Positions 28,562-38,536 of a DNA stretch of 64,000 bases are shown here, piece by piece. The stretch is from contig NZ_ANIE01000006.1 in the NCBI RefSeq assembly GCF_000708045.1, forward strand, positions 124,001 to 188,000. Direction: 5' to 3'. Both the position numbers and the translations under genes were made by a program. The number at the start of each line of letters is the position of its first letter. The stretch's first letter is position 1. Below the pieces are notes generated by a model. That model searched no databases, was not told where the DNA came from, and saw only the letters and a program-made list of their open reading frames with translations. This DNA is from Marinobacter nitratireducens. GTDB lineage: Bacteria > Pseudomonadota > Gammaproteobacteria > Pseudomonadales > Oleiphilaceae.

Positions 28562-30775
28562 ATGAATAAGCAGTCCGGCATACATTACCTCCGCGAACAC
28601 AGGGAAGCAGGTAGCAGCAAACCGGTTCCAATGGAGGTCACCCGCATCCGCGACACCGTCGTCGCCGGACTGGGCGATCTTTTGCAGGGAGCATTCGACG
28701 CGGTCGACGACTCCCTTTTTGAGCTCGCGAATAATGCCCGCAGCAACAATGAGCAAAATCGCTACTTCGAAGCGATGCGGGAAATTCGCATCAAACGCAA
28801 AGGCGTGGAAAGACATTTCCAGAACGCTGTCGCACAGTTTTTCGCCAACCCCCCGCACACAGGCCACATTCAGGACGAGTCCCTGAGCAAGCAGGCCACA
28901 GCCGACACGCTGTCACTGGTCGGCAATGAGGATCTGGAAGAACAGGTCGCGCTCAATGCGATGATCACGAAAGCGAAAGCACACTTCCAGGGTCCGCTGC
29001 TCCAGTTACAGACCCGATTCGGTCAGGTATACCCGGAAGCCACGGAGGATTCCCCCGTTAATCCCATGGCACCCGAACATCTCTGCAGCGCGTTCACAGA
29101 GGCCATCCAGGCACTGGAAATCCAGATCCGAGAGCGATTGATCCTGCTCAAGCAGTTTGATCGCTACGTAGTTTCGAATCTCGGAATGCTGCTAGATGAA
29201 GCCAACCGGATTCTGATTCAGGCCGGCATCATTCCCAACTTCCGTTATCACGGCAAGGCAGGCAAGCAGCAGGCTACCCAAAAGGGCAAGGCGCCCCAGC
29301 AAGCCAGTGATGAGCCTGCAACGGCCACAACCGCCTCCCCGGAAGATGCCCATGAAAGCGCTCTGTTCGAACAGATCCGACAAATGTTGGCACTGCAGCG
29401 CACCAACGCAGGCATGCCACCAAGAACATCCGACCCCAGCCTGCGAGTCGTCGGGGACGCCGAGCTGGCAGACCTTCTGAACTCTCTGCCGGTAACGGAC
29501 GCCGTACCGACCGGAGACAACCTGAGTGACGGCGAGCCGATAACCGTTGACCTGCGCCAGGTCGTCCAGCAACTACTGGCGAGAGCCGACACAGGCGACG
29601 GCCGGAAACCAGCACTGAATGAATTCGATGAAGACCTGATCAACCTGGTCTCCATGCTGTTTGAATTCATTCTCGACGATTACAACCTGTCAGCTCCCGT
29701 GCAGGTTCTGATCAGCCGACTCCAGATCCCGATCCTGAAGGTTGTCATGCGGGACAAGACCTTCTTTAGCCAGGCAACACACCCCGCACGCCGGCTGCTC
29801 AACTCCCTGGCCCGGGCTGGTATTGGCTGGAGCAGCAGTGACGAGAAAGCCAAGGACAAGCTTTACAACCAGATTCACAACATCGTTCAGCGCATCCTCA
29901 ACGAGTTCAATGGCGATGTAAGCCTGTTTGACACACTCAATCACGAGTTCGAACAGTTCCTGGAAAAAGAGAATCGGAAGGCCTCACTTGTAGAGCAGAG
30001 AACCCGGGAGTCCGAACGAGGTCGCATCAAGTCCCAGAAAGCCCAGGAGACGGTCGACACCCTGCTCAAGGAAAAGCTTGCCCGTTACCGGCTGCCAGAC
30101 CCCATATACGACATCCTGACCAACGGCTGGAGTCGCTTCATGTTCCTCGCCTACCTGAGGGATGACGTGGAACATCGCTGGCATGAGGCCGTGCGCACGG
30201 TGGATGACCTCATCTGGTGCCTCCACCCTCATCAGGAAGATGAGGAACGCGATCAGTGGGTCCGGGTTGTACCGAGCCTGCTCAAGACTCTTCGCGCGGG
30301 CCTGGAGGAGGTCTCCTACAACTCATCCCGGCTGGATGAGATGATGGGCCACCTCAAACACGAACTGGCTGAGGCCTTCCGGACCAATGCAGCTATTGAG
30401 GCCCGTCAGGACTCACCGGCGGAAACCGATGAGGAACCCGAGGCGACTCACCAGACCGCGGTCGAGCGCCAGCAGGAACTGGAAGATGCAGCCATCTCCG
30501 AGTATGTCACTCAGATCGATGGTATCGAAATTGGCAACTGGGTAGAGTTCCGACTGGTCAACGGAGCCAGCTTCCGCTGCAAACTGTCGGCGATCATTGA
30601 AGAAGCGGACTGCTTCGTCTTTGTAAACCGGATGGGACTGAAAGTCATTGAGAAGAACCGCATCGAACTCGCACACGAAATGCGACGTGGGCGCCTGACT
30701 TTGCTGGAACAGGGCGCACTGATTGATCGGGCGCTCGACGCTGTTGTTGGCAGCCTGCGGAGTAAAACCGCCTGA
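28562..30775 (+). CDS. DUF1631 family protein
   Basis: This 737-residue cytoplasmic protein matches the DUF1631 family of gammaproteobacteria. An N-terminal helical region is followed by an Ala/Thr-rich linker (about 225-265), a long helical middle, a charged segment with coiled-coil character (about 470-510) and a C-terminal beta-rich domain (about 650-735, IGNWVEFRLVNGASFRCKL). The last part looks like a PilZ-type fold, but no clear RxxxR...D/NxSxxG motif is visible. AAGGAG precedes the ATG. It is followed six bases later by a TonB-like gene. Function is unknown; some databases wrongly call the family thymidine phosphorylase. Confidence 0.82.
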   Translation: MNKQSGIHYLREHREAGSSKPVPMEVTRIRDTVVAGLGDLLQGAFDAVDDSLFELANNARSNNEQNRYFEAMREIRIKRKGVERHFQNAVAQFFANPPHTGHIQDESLSKQATADTLSLVGNEDLEEQVALNAMITKAKAHFQGPLLQLQTRFGQVYPEATEDSPVNPMAPEHLCSAFTEAIQALEIQIRERLILLKQFDRYVVSNLGMLLDEANRILIQAGIIPNFRYHGKAGKQQATQKGKAPQQASDEPATATTASPEDAHESALFEQIRQMLALQRTNAGMPPRTSDPSLRVVGDAELADLLNSLPVTDAVPTGDNLSDGEPITVDLRQVVQQLLARADTGDGRKPALNEFDEDLINLVSMLFEFILDDYNLSAPVQVLISRLQIPILKVVMRDKTFFSQATHPARRLLNSLARAGIGWSSSDEKAKDKLYNQIHNIVQRILNEFNGDVSLFDTLNHEFEQFLEKENRKASLVEQRTRESERGRIKSQKAQETVDTLLKEKLARYRLPDPIYDILTNGWSRFMFLAYLRDDVEHRWHEAVRTVDDLIWCLHPHQEDEERDQWVRVVPSLLKTLRAGLEEVSYNSSRLDEMMGHLKHELAEAFRTNAAIEARQDSPAETDEEPEATHQTAVERQQELEDAAISEYVTQIDGIEIGNWVEFRLVNGASFRCKLSAIIEEADCFVFVNRMGLKVIEKNRIELAHEMRRGRLTLLEQGALIDRALDAVVGSLRSKTA

Positions 30776-30780
30776 CGCCA

Positions 30781-31593
30781 ATGCATCACCTGGGCAGTAC
30801 CCCCCATCTACCGGCGGGTTACCGATTTCTCTTGGCGCTGTCGTCGGCGCTTCTCGTCCATATTCTGATCCTCTCGGGCTTGCCGTTTCCATCCAGCAAG
30901 CCCGAGCCTCCCCACAACACCATTCAGGTAGCGCTGACAACGGCAAGCCCAGCGAGCAAAGCCTCGAAAGCGACAACCGCTACAACGCCGCCAACCAACA
31001 GAAATCCCGAGTTCAAGATCCCAATCCCGGACAAAACGCCACCTGACACCACCGCAAAACCGAGGGTATCGCGCTCTGCGAAGACGCCCGATTTGGCCGA
31101 GACGCGCTCAAAACCTGCGAGCCAGAAGCCCCAAAGCCGTCCGCAGATATCAAGCACCCGAACACCGGCGCCCGACACGTCAAGTGAGCAGATGACGCCC
31201 CGGACCCGGGAACAGGCCCCCTCGCCAAACGAGAACCTGGCGAAAGACCAGAACACACTGACAAGCGAAGCGCCGGTCAAGCAGGATCCATACGTGGCGT
31301 TGCTCGCCGTCCAGTTGGCCAAGGCCACGGAAGGCATGCGCGGGATAGCCAAGGCATCCAACGAAGCGAGCAAGACCGGAGAATCTGTGGTGACAGTGAA
31401 AGTGGAGCTTGGATTACTGGATAACGGCGCCCTGACCCAGGCAAGAATCGTCAAATCGTCGGGTGACAAAAGAATCGATAAAGCGGCCTATCGGGCTGCA
31501 CTTGCGGCGAGCCCCTACCCGGCACCGCCGGCCGGAAACAAGGCAAAGAACCGCTTCGTGGTCGAGCTGAAGCTCGCCCCGGAGCGGCTCTAG
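30781..31593 (+). CDS. TonB-family protein (C-terminal TonB domain)
   Basis: The 270-residue protein has an N-terminal membrane helix (about 15-35), a long Pro/Thr/Ser-rich periplasmic linker (about 38-170) and a TonB/TolA-like C-terminal domain (about 180-268, VTVKVELGLLDNGALTQARI then DKAAYRAALAASPYP). This is the layout of an energy transducer or of a TolA-like spanner. No exbB or exbD is nearby. It starts six bases after the DUF1631 stop, so they are cotranscribed. Confidence 0.8.
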   Translation: MHHLGSTPHLPAGYRFLLALSSALLVHILILSGLPFPSSKPEPPHNTIQVALTTASPASKASKATTATTPPTNRNPEFKIPIPDKTPPDTTAKPRVSRSAKTPDLAETRSKPASQKPQSRPQISSTRTPAPDTSSEQMTPRTREQAPSPNENLAKDQNTLTSEAPVKQDPYVALLAVQLAKATEGMRGIAKASNEASKTGESVVTVKVELGLLDNGALTQARIVKSSGDKRIDKAAYRAALAASPYPAPPAGNKAKNRFVVELKLAPERL

Positions 31594-31605
31594 AGGCGCG
31601 ACTGA

Positions 31606-31932
31606 TCAGGCTTCTGCTTGCTTGACCGCGTCTTTCACCATAGTGGCCAGCTCACCGCTCTCGGACATTTCAAGCACGATGTCGCAACCGCCAACCAGTT
31701 CGCCATTGATATACAGCTGCGGATAGGTCGGCCAGCTTGAGTAAACCTTCAGGGCTTCACGCAATTCCTGATTATCCAGAATGTTTACAAAAGCAAAGCG
31801 CTCACCGCACGCCATAACGGCCTGCACGGTCTTCGCAGAGAAGCCGCACTGAGGCGCTTGGGGCGTACCCTTCATGTAAAGAATGACCGGGTTTTCGTCG
31901 AGCTGGCTCTTGATCGTTTCGTTGATGTCCAT
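31606..31932 (-). CDS. grxD: Monothiol glutaredoxin GrxD
   Basis: This 108-residue CGFS glutaredoxin shuttles [2Fe-2S] clusters with glutathione. The CGFS site (QCGFSAKTVQ), WPTYPQLYINGELVGGCDI and the C-terminal helix are all present. Two ATGs are six bases apart; 31932 has GAGG nine bases upstream and was preferred to 31938. It converges on the TonB-like gene with 12 bases between. Confidence 0.95.
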   Translation of the reverse strand: MDINETIKSQLDENPVILYMKGTPQAPQCGFSAKTVQAVMACGERFAFVNILDNQELREALKVYSSWPTYPQLYINGELVGGCDIVLEMSESGELATMVKDAVKQAEA

Positions 31933-32163
31933 GAACATTTACCTCAGATATGTAACAGAATTGCCGCAAGGCAACGGACGTTGACGCTATTGTACACGTC
32001 CCCTCAAGCGCTCACCAAACACGCCGTTTTGACCCAGGCAAAGCCCCGGCTACGGCGTTGTCATCCCCGCCGCGAAGGGCTAGACTTGTGACCCCATTTT
32101 TTCCGCAAATTTTCACATAGAACCCCGTTTCTGGCGGGCTTCGTTGAGACAAGGGCCATCACC

Positions 32164-33078
32164 ATGGCGGCGAGACACTTTCTGACACTGAACGACATGA
32201 CGACCACCGAGCTGGAAAGCCTGGTGGATCACGCCAGCGCACTGCGCAAGGAGTGGCGCCAGGGCGTCGTCCGGGACAGTCTGAAGAATCGCGTACTGGC
32301 AATGATTTTCGAAAAATCATCGACCCGTACCCGGGTTTCCTTCGAGGCCGGAATGACGCAGCTCGGCGGGTCTGCCATGTTCCTGTCCCCCCGCGACACC
32401 CAGCTGGGTCGAGGCGAACCGATAGAAGATTCCGCCATTGTCATCTCCAGCATGGTAGATGCGGTGATGATCCGAACGTTCGCCCACGAAACCGTCGAAC
32501 GTTTTGCGGCTGCATCCAGCGTCCCGGTCATCAATGCCCTGACCGATGATTTCCATCCCTGCCAGTTGCTGGCCGACATGCAGACATACCGTGAGCACCG
32601 TGGCAGCATCCGGGGAGGCACGGTTGCCTGGATTGGTGATGGCAACAACATGTGCCACTCCTACATCAACGCAGCCGCGCAGTTCGATTTTCATCTCAAC
32701 GTAGCTTGCCCGGAAGGCTACGATCCGGCTCCGGAGTTGCTTGAGCAGCACCGAGACCGGGTCACCGTGGTTCGTGATCCAGAGGATGCAGCGCGGGGCG
32801 CCAATCTTCTGGTGACCGACGTCTGGGCATCCATGGGCCAGGAAGACGAGCAGAAAGCCAGGGAAAAGGCGTTCCAAGACTACCAGATAAACCCAACATT
32901 GATGTCAATTGCCGACAAGGACGCACTGTTCATGCACTGCCTGCCGGCACATCGTGGTGAGGAAATCTCCACAGACATGATGGAACACCCGGGATCTGTG
33001 GTCTGGGCAGAAGCTGAGAACCGCCTGCATGCCCAGAAGGCTCTGCTAGAGTTCCTGATTCTTGGCCGCCTGGACTGA
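32164..33078 (+). CDS. argF: Ornithine carbamoyltransferase, anabolic
   Basis: This enzyme makes citrulline from ornithine and carbamoyl phosphate in arginine synthesis. The carbamoyl-phosphate motif SSTRTR, the motif FHPCQLLAD and the ornithine motif [11 protein letters not shown] are intact. The 304-residue length is typical of the Pseudomonas-type anabolic enzyme. I see no clear ARG box upstream. Confidence 0.96.
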   Translation: MAARHFLTLNDMTTTELESLVDHASALRKEWRQGVVRDSLKNRVLAMIFEKSSTRTRVSFEAGMTQLGGSAMFLSPRDTQLGRGEPIEDSAIVISSMVDAVMIRTFAHETVERFAAASSVPVINALTDDFHPCQLLADMQTYREHRGSIRGGTVAWIGDGNNMCHSYINAAAQFDFHLNVACPEGYDPAPELLEQHRDRVTVVRDPEDAARGANLLVTDVWASMGQEDEQKAREKAFQDYQINPTLMSIADKDALFMHCLPAHRGEEISTDMMEHPGSVVWAEAENRLHAQKALLEFLILGRLD

Positions 33079-33082
33079 TCCA

Positions 33083-34156
33083 ATGACCGAGAAGACCTCT
33101 CCCTCCGCAGATTGGCTGCTGGAAGTAAACAACCTGTCCTGTGGATATGGCGGGGAATCCGTGGTACAGGACATCAACTTTGCGCTCAGCCAGGGTGATA
33201 TCGGATGCCTTCTGGGGCCAAGTGGCTGCGGCAAAAGCACCATCCTCAGAGCCCTCGCCGGCTTCCTGCCCATTAACAGCGGCGAGATCCGGCTCCAGGC
33301 CCAGGCCATAAGCCTACCCGGCCGAACCCTGGCTCCGGAAAAGCGGAAGATTGGCATGGTTTTCCAGGACTATGCCCTGTTCCCGCACCTGACCATCGCC
33401 GATAACGTTGGTTTCGGGCTCCATAAGATGGAAAAGGCAGACAAACGCCAGAAGGTCATGGAACTGCTAAAAGTCGTGCATCTCCAGGATCTCGCTGACA
33501 GCTACCCCCACGAACTCTCCGGGGGACAGCAACAACGTGTCGCCCTGGCCCGGGCCCTGGCTCCCGAGCCAACGCTCATTCTCCTGGACGAACCCTTTTC
33601 AAATCTTGATGCAGACCTGCGCCGACGGCTCAGCCTGGACGTGCGGGAAATCCTGAAGAATCGTGGCATCAGCGCTATCCTGGTGACCCACGATCAGCAG
33701 GAAGCGTTTGCCATGTGCGATCAGGTCGCCGTTCTTCGGGACGGCAGCATCCAGCAGTGGGATGTTCCCTATAACCTCTACCACGAGCCGGCAAACCGCT
33801 TCGTAGCGAGCTTTGTCGGTCAGGGCGGATTTGTTCCCGGAATAGCCCTGGGGCCGGATACCATCGAGTCAGAACTGGGTATCATTCACGGCAACCGCGC
33901 CTATAAATGGGAAAAAGGAACGCTCGTTGACGTGCTGATTCGACCAGACGATATCGTCTACGATCCAGAATCCGAGCTTCGCCCCAAAGTCGTTGAGAAA
34001 ACGTTCGCAGGCACCTCGACCCTTTACCGCTTCCACTGCTCAAACGACACAGAGTTCGAAGCGTTATTCCGAAGCCATCTTGACTTCCACATGGGCGAGA
34101 ATGTGCCAGTCAGAGTCGAGGCGGACCACCTGATTGCTTTCGAGCGCTCCGCCTGA
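33083..34156 (+). CDS. ABC transporter ATP-binding protein, Fe3+/FbpC-like
   Basis: The 357-residue ATPase has Walker A GPSGCGKST, the Q-loop FQDYALFPHL, signature LSGGQQQR, Walker B LILLDEP and the H-loop THDQ. A C-terminal TOBE-type region (about 240-355, VLIRPDDIVYD) follows. The layout is that of FbpC/PotA-like importers. ATG 33083 lies four bases after the argF stop; an upstream start inside argF is less likely. No permease or binding-protein gene is beside it, so its partners must be elsewhere. Confidence 0.88.
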   Translation: MTEKTSPSADWLLEVNNLSCGYGGESVVQDINFALSQGDIGCLLGPSGCGKSTILRALAGFLPINSGEIRLQAQAISLPGRTLAPEKRKIGMVFQDYALFPHLTIADNVGFGLHKMEKADKRQKVMELLKVVHLQDLADSYPHELSGGQQQRVALARALAPEPTLILLDEPFSNLDADLRRRLSLDVREILKNRGISAILVTHDQQEAFAMCDQVAVLRDGSIQQWDVPYNLYHEPANRFVASFVGQGGFVPGIALGPDTIESELGIIHGNRAYKWEKGTLVDVLIRPDDIVYDPESELRPKVVEKTFAGTSTLYRFHCSNDTEFEALFRSHLDFHMGENVPVRVEADHLIAFERSA

Positions 34157-34167
34157 CCTGACGACGA

Positions 34168-35649
34168 TCAGTTATTACAGACCCGCTCTACGGCATCCAG
34201 CCAACCGGCGTAGAGCGATTCCCTCAACGCCGGCTTCATCGCCGGTTCAAACTCCCGCTCGCATTCCCAGAGCCCTGCGATCTGATCCAGGCTTTCGTAG
34301 ACTCCGGTCTGCAGACCTGCCAGATAGGCCGCACCCAGGGCAGTCGTCTCAGTAACCTTGGGTCGGTCAACGGCAACGTTCAGAATATCCGCCAGGAACT
34401 GCATCACCCAGTCGTTAACCACCATGCCACCATCGACCCGAAGCGAGGCCAGCCGGGCACCGTCGTTCTGAATCGCCCGAACCAAATCCTTGGTCTGATA
34501 GCACACGGATTGCAGCCCGGCCGTTACGATCTCCCCGATACCAGTGTCCCGTGTCAGCCCCATGATCGCCCCCCGTGCATGGGGATCCCAGTGTGGAGCC
34601 CCCAGTCCGGTGAAGGCAGGCACAAGGTAAACCGGGTTGTCCACACCCACATTCTCAGCGTGAGCGGACGATTCGCTGGCATGTTCAATGAGCCGCAGTC
34701 CATCCCTGAGCCATTGCATGGCCGCCCCGGCGATAAAAATACTGCCTTCGATGGCGTAACAGGGCTTGCCATTCAACCGGTAGGCCATGGTGGTTAACAG
34801 TCGGTTCTCGGATCTGACCGCCTGCTCCCCTGTGTTCAGGATCAGGAAGCAACCGGTACCGTAGGTACTCTTGGCCATACCCGGCTCGAAACATGCCTGG
34901 CCGATCAGCGCTGCCTGCTGGTCACCGGCAATGCCAGCCACTGGCACCGGCGCACCCAGTAATTCACCGAGGGTTTCCCCGTAATTGTCCGCACAATCCA
35001 GAACCTGTGGAAGCAGGGCTCCCGGCACCCGGAACAGCGCCAGCAACGTTTCGTCCCACTGCTGATCGTGGATATTGTAAAGCGCCGTTCTCGACGCATT
35101 GGTGGCGTCGGTGAAATGGGATTTCCCTCCGGTGAGATTCCACAACAGCCAACTATCAACCGTTCCGAAGGCGAGCTCTCCAGCCTCCGCCCGGGCGCGA
35201 GCGCCCTCAACGTGGTCGAGAATCCAGGCAATCTTGGTGGCAGAGAAGTAGGGATCAATCAACAACCCTGAACGCTCCACCACGGTGCCCTCATGGCCAT
35301 CGGCCTTGAGCTTGGCACACACGGCAGCGGTGCGGCGATCCTGCCAGACAATCGCATGGTGGATAGGCTTACCCGTCTTCCGATCCCAGATCACCGTGGT
35401 TTCGCGCTGATTGGTGATCCCGATACCCGCAAGCTCCTTCGCCGCCACCCCAGCGTTGTCCAGAGCACCGCGGCAAACGGCCAGGGTGCTGTCCCAGATT
35501 TCCATGGCATCATGCTCCACCCACCCATCATTGGGGAAATACTGGTGAAACTCCTGCTGGGCGATGCCACAGTTATTCCCGCTCTCGTCAAAGACAATGG
35601 CACGGGAACTGGTGGTCCCCTGATCGATGGCAAGCAGATAACGCGTCAT
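34168..35649 (-). CDS. glpK: Glycerol kinase
   Basis: This FGGY-family kinase makes glycerol 3-phosphate. The N-terminal [11 protein letters not shown], the glycerol site region and the ATP-binding [15 protein letters not shown] are present in the normal 493 residues. It stands alone: no glpF, glpD or glpR is adjacent. It converges on the ABC ATPase gene with 11 bases between. Confidence 0.96.
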   Translation of the reverse strand: MTRYLLAIDQGTTSSRAIVFDESGNNCGIAQQEFHQYFPNDGWVEHDAMEIWDSTLAVCRGALDNAGVAAKELAGIGITNQRETTVIWDRKTGKPIHHAIVWQDRRTAAVCAKLKADGHEGTVVERSGLLIDPYFSATKIAWILDHVEGARARAEAGELAFGTVDSWLLWNLTGGKSHFTDATNASRTALYNIHDQQWDETLLALFRVPGALLPQVLDCADNYGETLGELLGAPVPVAGIAGDQQAALIGQACFEPGMAKSTYGTGCFLILNTGEQAVRSENRLLTTMAYRLNGKPCYAIEGSIFIAGAAMQWLRDGLRLIEHASESSAHAENVGVDNPVYLVPAFTGLGAPHWDPHARGAIMGLTRDTGIGEIVTAGLQSVCYQTKDLVRAIQNDGARLASLRVDGGMVVNDWVMQFLADILNVAVDRPKVTETTALGAAYLAGLQTGVYESLDQIAGLWECEREFEPAMKPALRESLYAGWLDAVERVCNN

Positions 35650-35737
35650 GCAAGTCTCCGGTAAGTTTTTTTACGGAGTGTAACAGGCGCGCGGTAGTCG
35701 TAAGAGTGAACAGGGCAAGAAACAGAAAGAAAGGCAT

Positions 35738-35764
35738 AAAAAAAGGGCTGGAAAAAACCAGCCC
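35738..35764 (-). terminator. Terminator after the two-component operon
   Basis: The stem GGGCTGG/CCAGCCC has a 6-base loop and is followed on the minus strand by TTTTTTT. It ends transcription from the sensor kinase gene. The rest of the 264-base gap to glpK shows only a small palindrome AGTTCGTAAGAACT near 35789. Confidence 0.88.
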
Positions 35765-35913
35765 CTAAATGACGAATGAAACAAGGAAAGTTCGTAAGAA
35801 CTACAACCTCAAAAGTCATCCCTTACGCTTTCTATTATCAGGACCTGAGGCCGGGCTTTCAGTAGCGGTTATGTAGCGGGATTGTTACATCTGGTGAGGG
35901 CGTGAGTATTGGA

Positions 35914-37482
35914 TCACACAATCGCATCGTCAGCTTTCTTTCTCGGCCAGACCAGGCTGAACCGGGCACCCCCCAGGGATTCGCTGCGACCAACAAATGC
36001 CTGACCACCATGCCAGTATAGAATCCGGCGGACAATTGAAAGCCCCAAACCATAGCCTCCGGACGTGCGGGTGCGACTGTCATCCAAACGGGCGAAGGCG
36101 GTGAACACTTTTTCCCAGTCTTCTTCCGGGATACCCGGGCCATCATCCTCGACATCCACCCGACAGTTATCCTCGTCAAGGTGGCAGTGGACCACAACCC
36201 GGCCATTGGCGTATCGGCCTGCGTTACCCACCAGATTCTGAATGGCACGATGAATGTAACGCGGCTCAATGTCGGACAGTGCCCACTGCTCGGAGCCCTC
36301 GTCGATATCGGCCTCAATGGACAGGGCCGGTCGGATGAGTTGTTGCTCAGAGACCACCTGATTGACCAGATCGACAACGGATTCCTCCTGAAGCGAAAAG
36401 ACCGGCCCGCCCTGCTCCAGCCGCGCGTAGGTCAGGATTTCGTCAATCAGTTCATCGAGCTCCTGGATGTCGCCATCAATGCCATCCAGTTGCTTGTGAA
36501 GGGCTTCCTGATCCTGACACTCCTCGATCATCTGTACCCCGAAACGGATCCGGGCCACCGGCGTTCGCAGCTCGTGGGACACAGCATGAATCATCTCTCT
36601 CTGGACCTGAACCAGACGCTGAATGTGCTCGGCCATACCATTGAAGGATTTTGCCAGACGCGAGACCAGATTACTGTCGCCGCCTTCTACCCTGGCCCCA
36701 AGCTCACCACGGGCAATCCGAATCGCGACGGACTCGACACTTCTGAGGTTATTGTCGACCTCTCTCACAGCCAGGAACAGGGCAACGGCCAGCACTGCGC
36801 CCACAACGGCCACCAGCAGGAACAACACCTGCCAGGCCCAGGGGTCATAGGCGTCCGGAAAACTCACTTCGATCAGCTCGCCGCTTGAGAGCCGGACCAT
36901 TACCCGGGCATTTCCCTCACCCTGGAAAAACACCATGCCCGACTCGGCCAATCGCTCCAACACATCCGTCGACGGCAAAGCGGATGCGTCTTTCACCGGG
37001 CGAATGCCGACATGCAGGGATTTGGACAATTCGTCAATGACACCGGCCCGCTCCTGAGACTCCACCAGATCAAGGTGCCACCGGATGATCAATGCGACCG
37101 CCTGCGTAATCTGTCGATAGGGTTCAGTCAGATTAAGCTTGAGAATACCGCCACTGGTACCGACAACCAGGAGTGTAATGCCCAGGTCCGTTTTGACCGC
37201 CACCAACTGACCATAACCCAGACGCTCCCGAGTGATATCGGACAACGTCATCTCATCCGGTTCCAGTACCTGAAAGTCGTAATGAGAAGACAACCAGTCG
37301 TAGCGCTCCACAGAGGCCGGGTCTGCCGCCAGCCAACGCATCAGGGGTTCGGGAAATTCTTCCTGCCAGACCTGCTCGCGGACCGAGTTAACACCCGAAA
37401 ACAGGGCGATACAGACCAACACAACCAGCCCGGTCAGGCCTGCAAGGCGAAGATAAAGTTTGAGGAACAGCTTCAGGGGCAT
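35914..37482 (-). CDS. Sensor histidine kinase, RstB-like
   Basis: The 522-residue kinase has membrane helices at about 12-32 and 214-238, a periplasmic sensor between them, HAMP (about 240-290), HisKA with MIHAVSHELRTPVARIR (about 300-360) and an HATPase_c domain with the N box NLVGNAGRYA and G boxes DDGPGIP and GYGLGLSIV. It lies 66 bases downstream of its response regulator. Resemblance to RstB is by overall layout only; the stimulus is unknown. Confidence 0.9.
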   Translation of the reverse strand: MPLKLFLKLYLRLAGLTGLVVLVCIALFSGVNSVREQVWQEEFPEPLMRWLAADPASVERYDWLSSHYDFQVLEPDEMTLSDITRERLGYGQLVAVKTDLGITLLVVGTSGGILKLNLTEPYRQITQAVALIIRWHLDLVESQERAGVIDELSKSLHVGIRPVKDASALPSTDVLERLAESGMVFFQGEGNARVMVRLSSGELIEVSFPDAYDPWAWQVLFLLVAVVGAVLAVALFLAVREVDNNLRSVESVAIRIARGELGARVEGGDSNLVSRLAKSFNGMAEHIQRLVQVQREMIHAVSHELRTPVARIRFGVQMIEECQDQEALHKQLDGIDGDIQELDELIDEILTYARLEQGGPVFSLQEESVVDLVNQVVSEQQLIRPALSIEADIDEGSEQWALSDIEPRYIHRAIQNLVGNAGRYANGRVVVHCHLDEDNCRVDVEDDGPGIPEEDWEKVFTAFARLDDSRTRTSGGYGLGLSIVRRILYWHGGQAFVGRSESLGGARFSLVWPRKKADDAIV

Positions 37483-37548
37483 GGCACCTACCCTGGCACA
37501 AGGAGTGGAAACCAGCGTTCAGAAGTCGCTGGTTTCCCGGGACCAGAC

Positions 37549-38289
37549 TCAGGCTTCCTTCACGAACAGGTAACCTTTACTACGGACAGTCTTGATGCGT
37601 CGGGGATGGATCGGATCATCACCGATCTTGGGCCGGATTCTGGAAACGCGAACATCAATGGAGCGATCCTGCCCGTCATATTCTATGCCACGAAGCGCGG
37701 TAAAGATTTCTTCCCGACTTAGCACACGTCCCGCATTACTGGCCAGGAGCCAGAGCAGATCAAACTCGGCGCTGGTGAGATCAATGCTTTCATCATTGAG
37801 CCAGGCCTCCCGCATTGAGCGGTCAACGATAAGGTCATTGAACTGCAGACGTACCGGCTCTTCGCCATCGGCTTCATCCGCACCACCCTGAGCGGTCTCG
37901 GTCACCCGACGCAACATGGCGCGAATTCGGGCAAGCAGCACCCGGGGCTTGACTGGCTTGCCGATGTAGTCGTCAGCTCCCATTTCGAGTCCGAGAACCT
38001 GATCCAGATCATCGGTGCGGGCCGTCAACATGATGATGGGGCCGGCATAGGCAGGGCGCACGCGGCGGCAGATAGACAAGCCATCTTCACCGGGAAGCAT
38101 CAGATCCAGCACCACCAGGTCCGGCTGCTCGTTGCGGATGCGCTCAACAGCCGCTCCACCGTGGGTTTCAAGAGAGACCTGCAGCCCGTTGCTTTCCAGA
38201 TATTCACGGGTCAGTTCTGCCAGCCGCTCGTCGTCTTCGACAATCAGAATACGCCAACTTTCGTTTGTCTGTTCCACGCCGCCATCCAT
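37549..38289 (-). CDS. OmpR-family response regulator
   Basis: The 246-residue regulator has a receiver domain (acidic pair VEDDE, phospho-Asp in VVLDLMLPGEDG, Lys in GKPVKP) and a C-terminal winged helix (REEIFTALRGIEYDGQDRSIDVRVSRIRPK). I chose ATG 38289; the longer frame would begin upstream of the likely transcription start. It forms an operon with the kinase and is divergent from olsBA, so it may control olsBA, itself, or neither. Confidence 0.9.
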   Translation of the reverse strand: MDGGVEQTNESWRILIVEDDERLAELTREYLESNGLQVSLETHGGAAVERIRNEQPDLVVLDLMLPGEDGLSICRRVRPAYAGPIIMLTARTDDLDQVLGLEMGADDYIGKPVKPRVLLARIRAMLRRVTETAQGGADEADGEEPVRLQFNDLIVDRSMREAWLNDESIDLTSAEFDLLWLLASNAGRVLSREEIFTALRGIEYDGQDRSIDVRVSRIRPKIGDDPIHPRRIKTVRSKGYLFVKEA

Positions 38290-38360
38290 CTCTGATTTTG
38301 TTCTTCCGGTTATAGATCTCTCTTGCCACCTGACGATACAGGCAACCTCATGTAACAGCA

Positions 38361-38389
38361 ATTATACATGCTATTCAGAAATATACATG
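38361..38389 (-). promoter_or_regulatory. Promoter and direct repeats before the response regulator
   Basis: The minus strand has CATGTATA twice, 19 bases apart (38382-38389 and 38363-38370). The second runs into TATAAT (38361-38366), a perfect -10, 72 bases before the start codon. The repeats could be an autoregulatory site for the OmpR-type protein. Confidence 0.5.
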
Positions 38390-38447
38390 GATCAGTTGCT
38401 TCGTTACACCCTGTGACAAAGGCCAGAGGTGGCCCAAATGGCCAATG

Positions 38448-38487
38448 ACTGTCATACACACGTCACTCTCCGGTCACCGATGTGTCA
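38448..38487 (+). promoter_or_regulatory. Tandem PHO boxes (four repeats) upstream of olsB
   Basis: Four 7-base units, CTGTCAT, ACGTCAC, CGGTCAC and GTGTCAT, begin at 38448, 38459, 38470 and 38481, an exact 11-base period. PhoB binds such CTGTCAY repeats spaced by four bases. A weak -10 (CATAGG, 38496-38501) follows. The implied start near 38508 supports ATG 38537 for olsB. Confidence 0.8.
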
Positions 38488-38536
38488 TACCGGCTTCATA
38501 GGCTTGTCGGGAAATGGAAACAAAAGAGACCATGCC

